From: Stramenopiles sp. TOSAG23-6
Lineage: Eukaryota > Sar
Reading direction: 5' to 3'
Assembly (NCBI GenBank): GCA_900128565.1
Contig: LT636111.1
Span: 1-15,544, forward strand
Length of the DNA: 15,544 nucleotides
Shown: positions 14,879-15,544 of the stretch, piece by piece
How the letters are laid out: every line of letters starts with the position of its first letter
Position numbering within the stretch: position 1 is the first letter of the stretch
The notes under the pieces: generated by a model
Databases searched by the model: none
What the model was told of the DNA's origin: nothing
Seen by the model: the letters and a program-made list of their open reading frames with translations, nothing else
Made by a program: the position numbers and the translations under genes

Positions 14879-15488
14879 TTAAAAGCAACAACAGCAAAAC
14901 CAACTTTTTTCTGTAGGCTCATTATCCCTTGTGGAACGACTTCTTAATAAAAAAGAATCGCGATCTTCAAGATACTTCAATTGTTGCTCATTTACAATAT
15001 CTTCTTCAATTACTTTGTCATTATTAAATTTATCTTGAGCATCTAAATTCACAACAATTTTCTCAACATCTTCTATTGAACATTTATTACTTTCCCTAAC
15101 CCTAACAGAACTATCCTCAACACTGTCAACAGTATCCCTTGGAATCCTAAAACTTTTAGGTGAATATTTATTTCTAAATATTGCAGGAAGTTCAGGCACA
15201 TGTTTTGCGTTTATATCACATCGTAAATATCTATTGATCTCTTTTTCTTTGCCTATTTCTTCTAATTTTTCTTTTCTTAAAGGCTGAGTTAATGACTTAT
15301 TCGAAATTTTTACTCCATGTTTTTTCGTATTCGTCGATGAATGACGAAACTGGTTCAATGTCACGATTTCGTGCAATATTGCTTCATTGCCATACTCTGA
15401 CAAATAAATTATTTTTCGAGTTGTAGAAACAACAACCAAAATATCTGGAGAAGTTGCACCATACGTTTTCGTAACGGTCTTGACAAAC
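14879..15488 (-). CDS. 3'-terminal exon of an unidentified protein ending in a Cys cluster (partial)
   Basis: The exon begins after a family intron (copy F) and encodes about 203 residues to a TAA at 14879-14881. The first part (FVKTVTKTYGATSPDILVVV) looks like a globular hydrophobic strand region, followed by STTRKIIYLSEYGNEAILHE. The remainder is charged and probably disordered, rich in Lys, Glu, Asp and Ser. The chain ends in SWFCCCCF. Four adjacent cysteines before a terminal Phe could be read as a CAAX-type box (CCCF) plus palmitoylation sites, suggesting attachment to a membrane. I do not recognise the family; the N-terminal part is beyond the window. A TTAGGG-type motif at 15094-15106 lies inside the frame, coding VRVRE. 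Confidence 0.55.
15094..15106. repeat. Telomere-type repeat inside a coding exon
   Basis: CCCTAACCCTAAC on the + strand, the same 13-mer as at 5961-5973, is read on the minus strand as SVRVRE within the disordered part of the partial protein. It keeps the frame. Confidence 0.65.
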
Positions 15489-15544
15489 TTGTATTTTGGA
15501 AAAATATTTCAAAAAAAAAAAACTTAAATTTGTTAGGTACAAAA
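15489..15544 (-). repeat. Introner-like intron, 3' part (copy F)
   Basis: On the minus strand this is the 3' half of a family member. The 13-mer TTTTGTACCTAAC is at 15544-15532, exactly at the window end, followed by a T run, the GAAATATTTTTCCAAAATA block and ACAA before exon G 15488. It has the orientation of its host gene. For this copy alone an AG acceptor (AAG, with the exon starting at 15487) coincides with the family boundary to within one base, and the donor that would decide between them lies outside the window. Confidence 0.75.

Noticed and set aside
1-15544. CRISPR array, bacterial operon or prophage
   Set aside because: Gene content, spliced genes and gene spacing are eukaryotic. 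The dispersed 13-mers are parts of introns, not regularly spaced repeats.

Overview
The window is nuclear DNA of a protist with compact, AT-rich intergenic regions. The evidence is several proteins found only in eukaryotes (SNAPC4, FCP1, SNRNP27, a PX-AGC kinase, an ER J-protein), spliced genes, TTAGGG-type repeats and standard stop codons (TAA or TAG at every gene end seen). A plant-type single-domain trehalose phosphatase would suit a stramenopile, alveolate or other algal-type lineage, but the sequence does not fix the group. One base (14852) is ambiguous (n).

Layout: 1-130, the last exon of a + strand gene that enters from the left, with a repetitive MAQPV tail. 528-1304 (-), a four-helix membrane protein. 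1627-1836 (+), a small prefoldin-like ORF, followed 14 nt later by SNAPC4 (1851-3281). 3380-5665 (-), a PX-domain AGC kinase, divergent from a trehalose-6-phosphate phosphatase (6430-7380, +). 7494-8165 (-), the tri-snRNP protein SNRNP27, divergent from the RNA polymerase II CTD phosphatase FCP1 (8805-11386, + , three exons). 11876-12502 (-), a Sel1-repeat/MYND protein. 12949-14777 (+, three exons), an ER-membrane J-protein with a zuotin-like C-terminal half. 14879-15488 (-), the last exon of an unidentified gene ending in a cysteine cluster. Genes alternate in convergent pairs, some only about 100 nt apart, and divergent pairs sharing 280-760 nt.

The most striking feature is the introns. All four complete introns and both partial ones at the window edges belong to one repeated sequence family. 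They are 93-104 nt long, T-rich, and share the exact 13-mer TTTTGTACCTAAC, which contains a branch-point-like CTAAC. They always lie in the sense orientation of the host gene. The boundaries that best restore the conserved FCP1 and J-protein reading frames are the same relative to the element in all four: a GT start, and an end at AT or AA directly before a G, not at AG. Short direct repeats flank each one. This is what recently mobile introner elements (introns spread as DNA transposons) look like, here with an apparently non-AG 3' boundary. The window begins and ends inside copies of the element, which suggests that many copies exist and that they broke the assembly.

Several genes concern RNA polymerase II and splicing (SNAPC4 for snRNA transcription, SNRNP27 in the tri-snRNP, FCP1 for CTD dephosphorylation). 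They do not form an operon, and I treat the proximity as probably coincidental.
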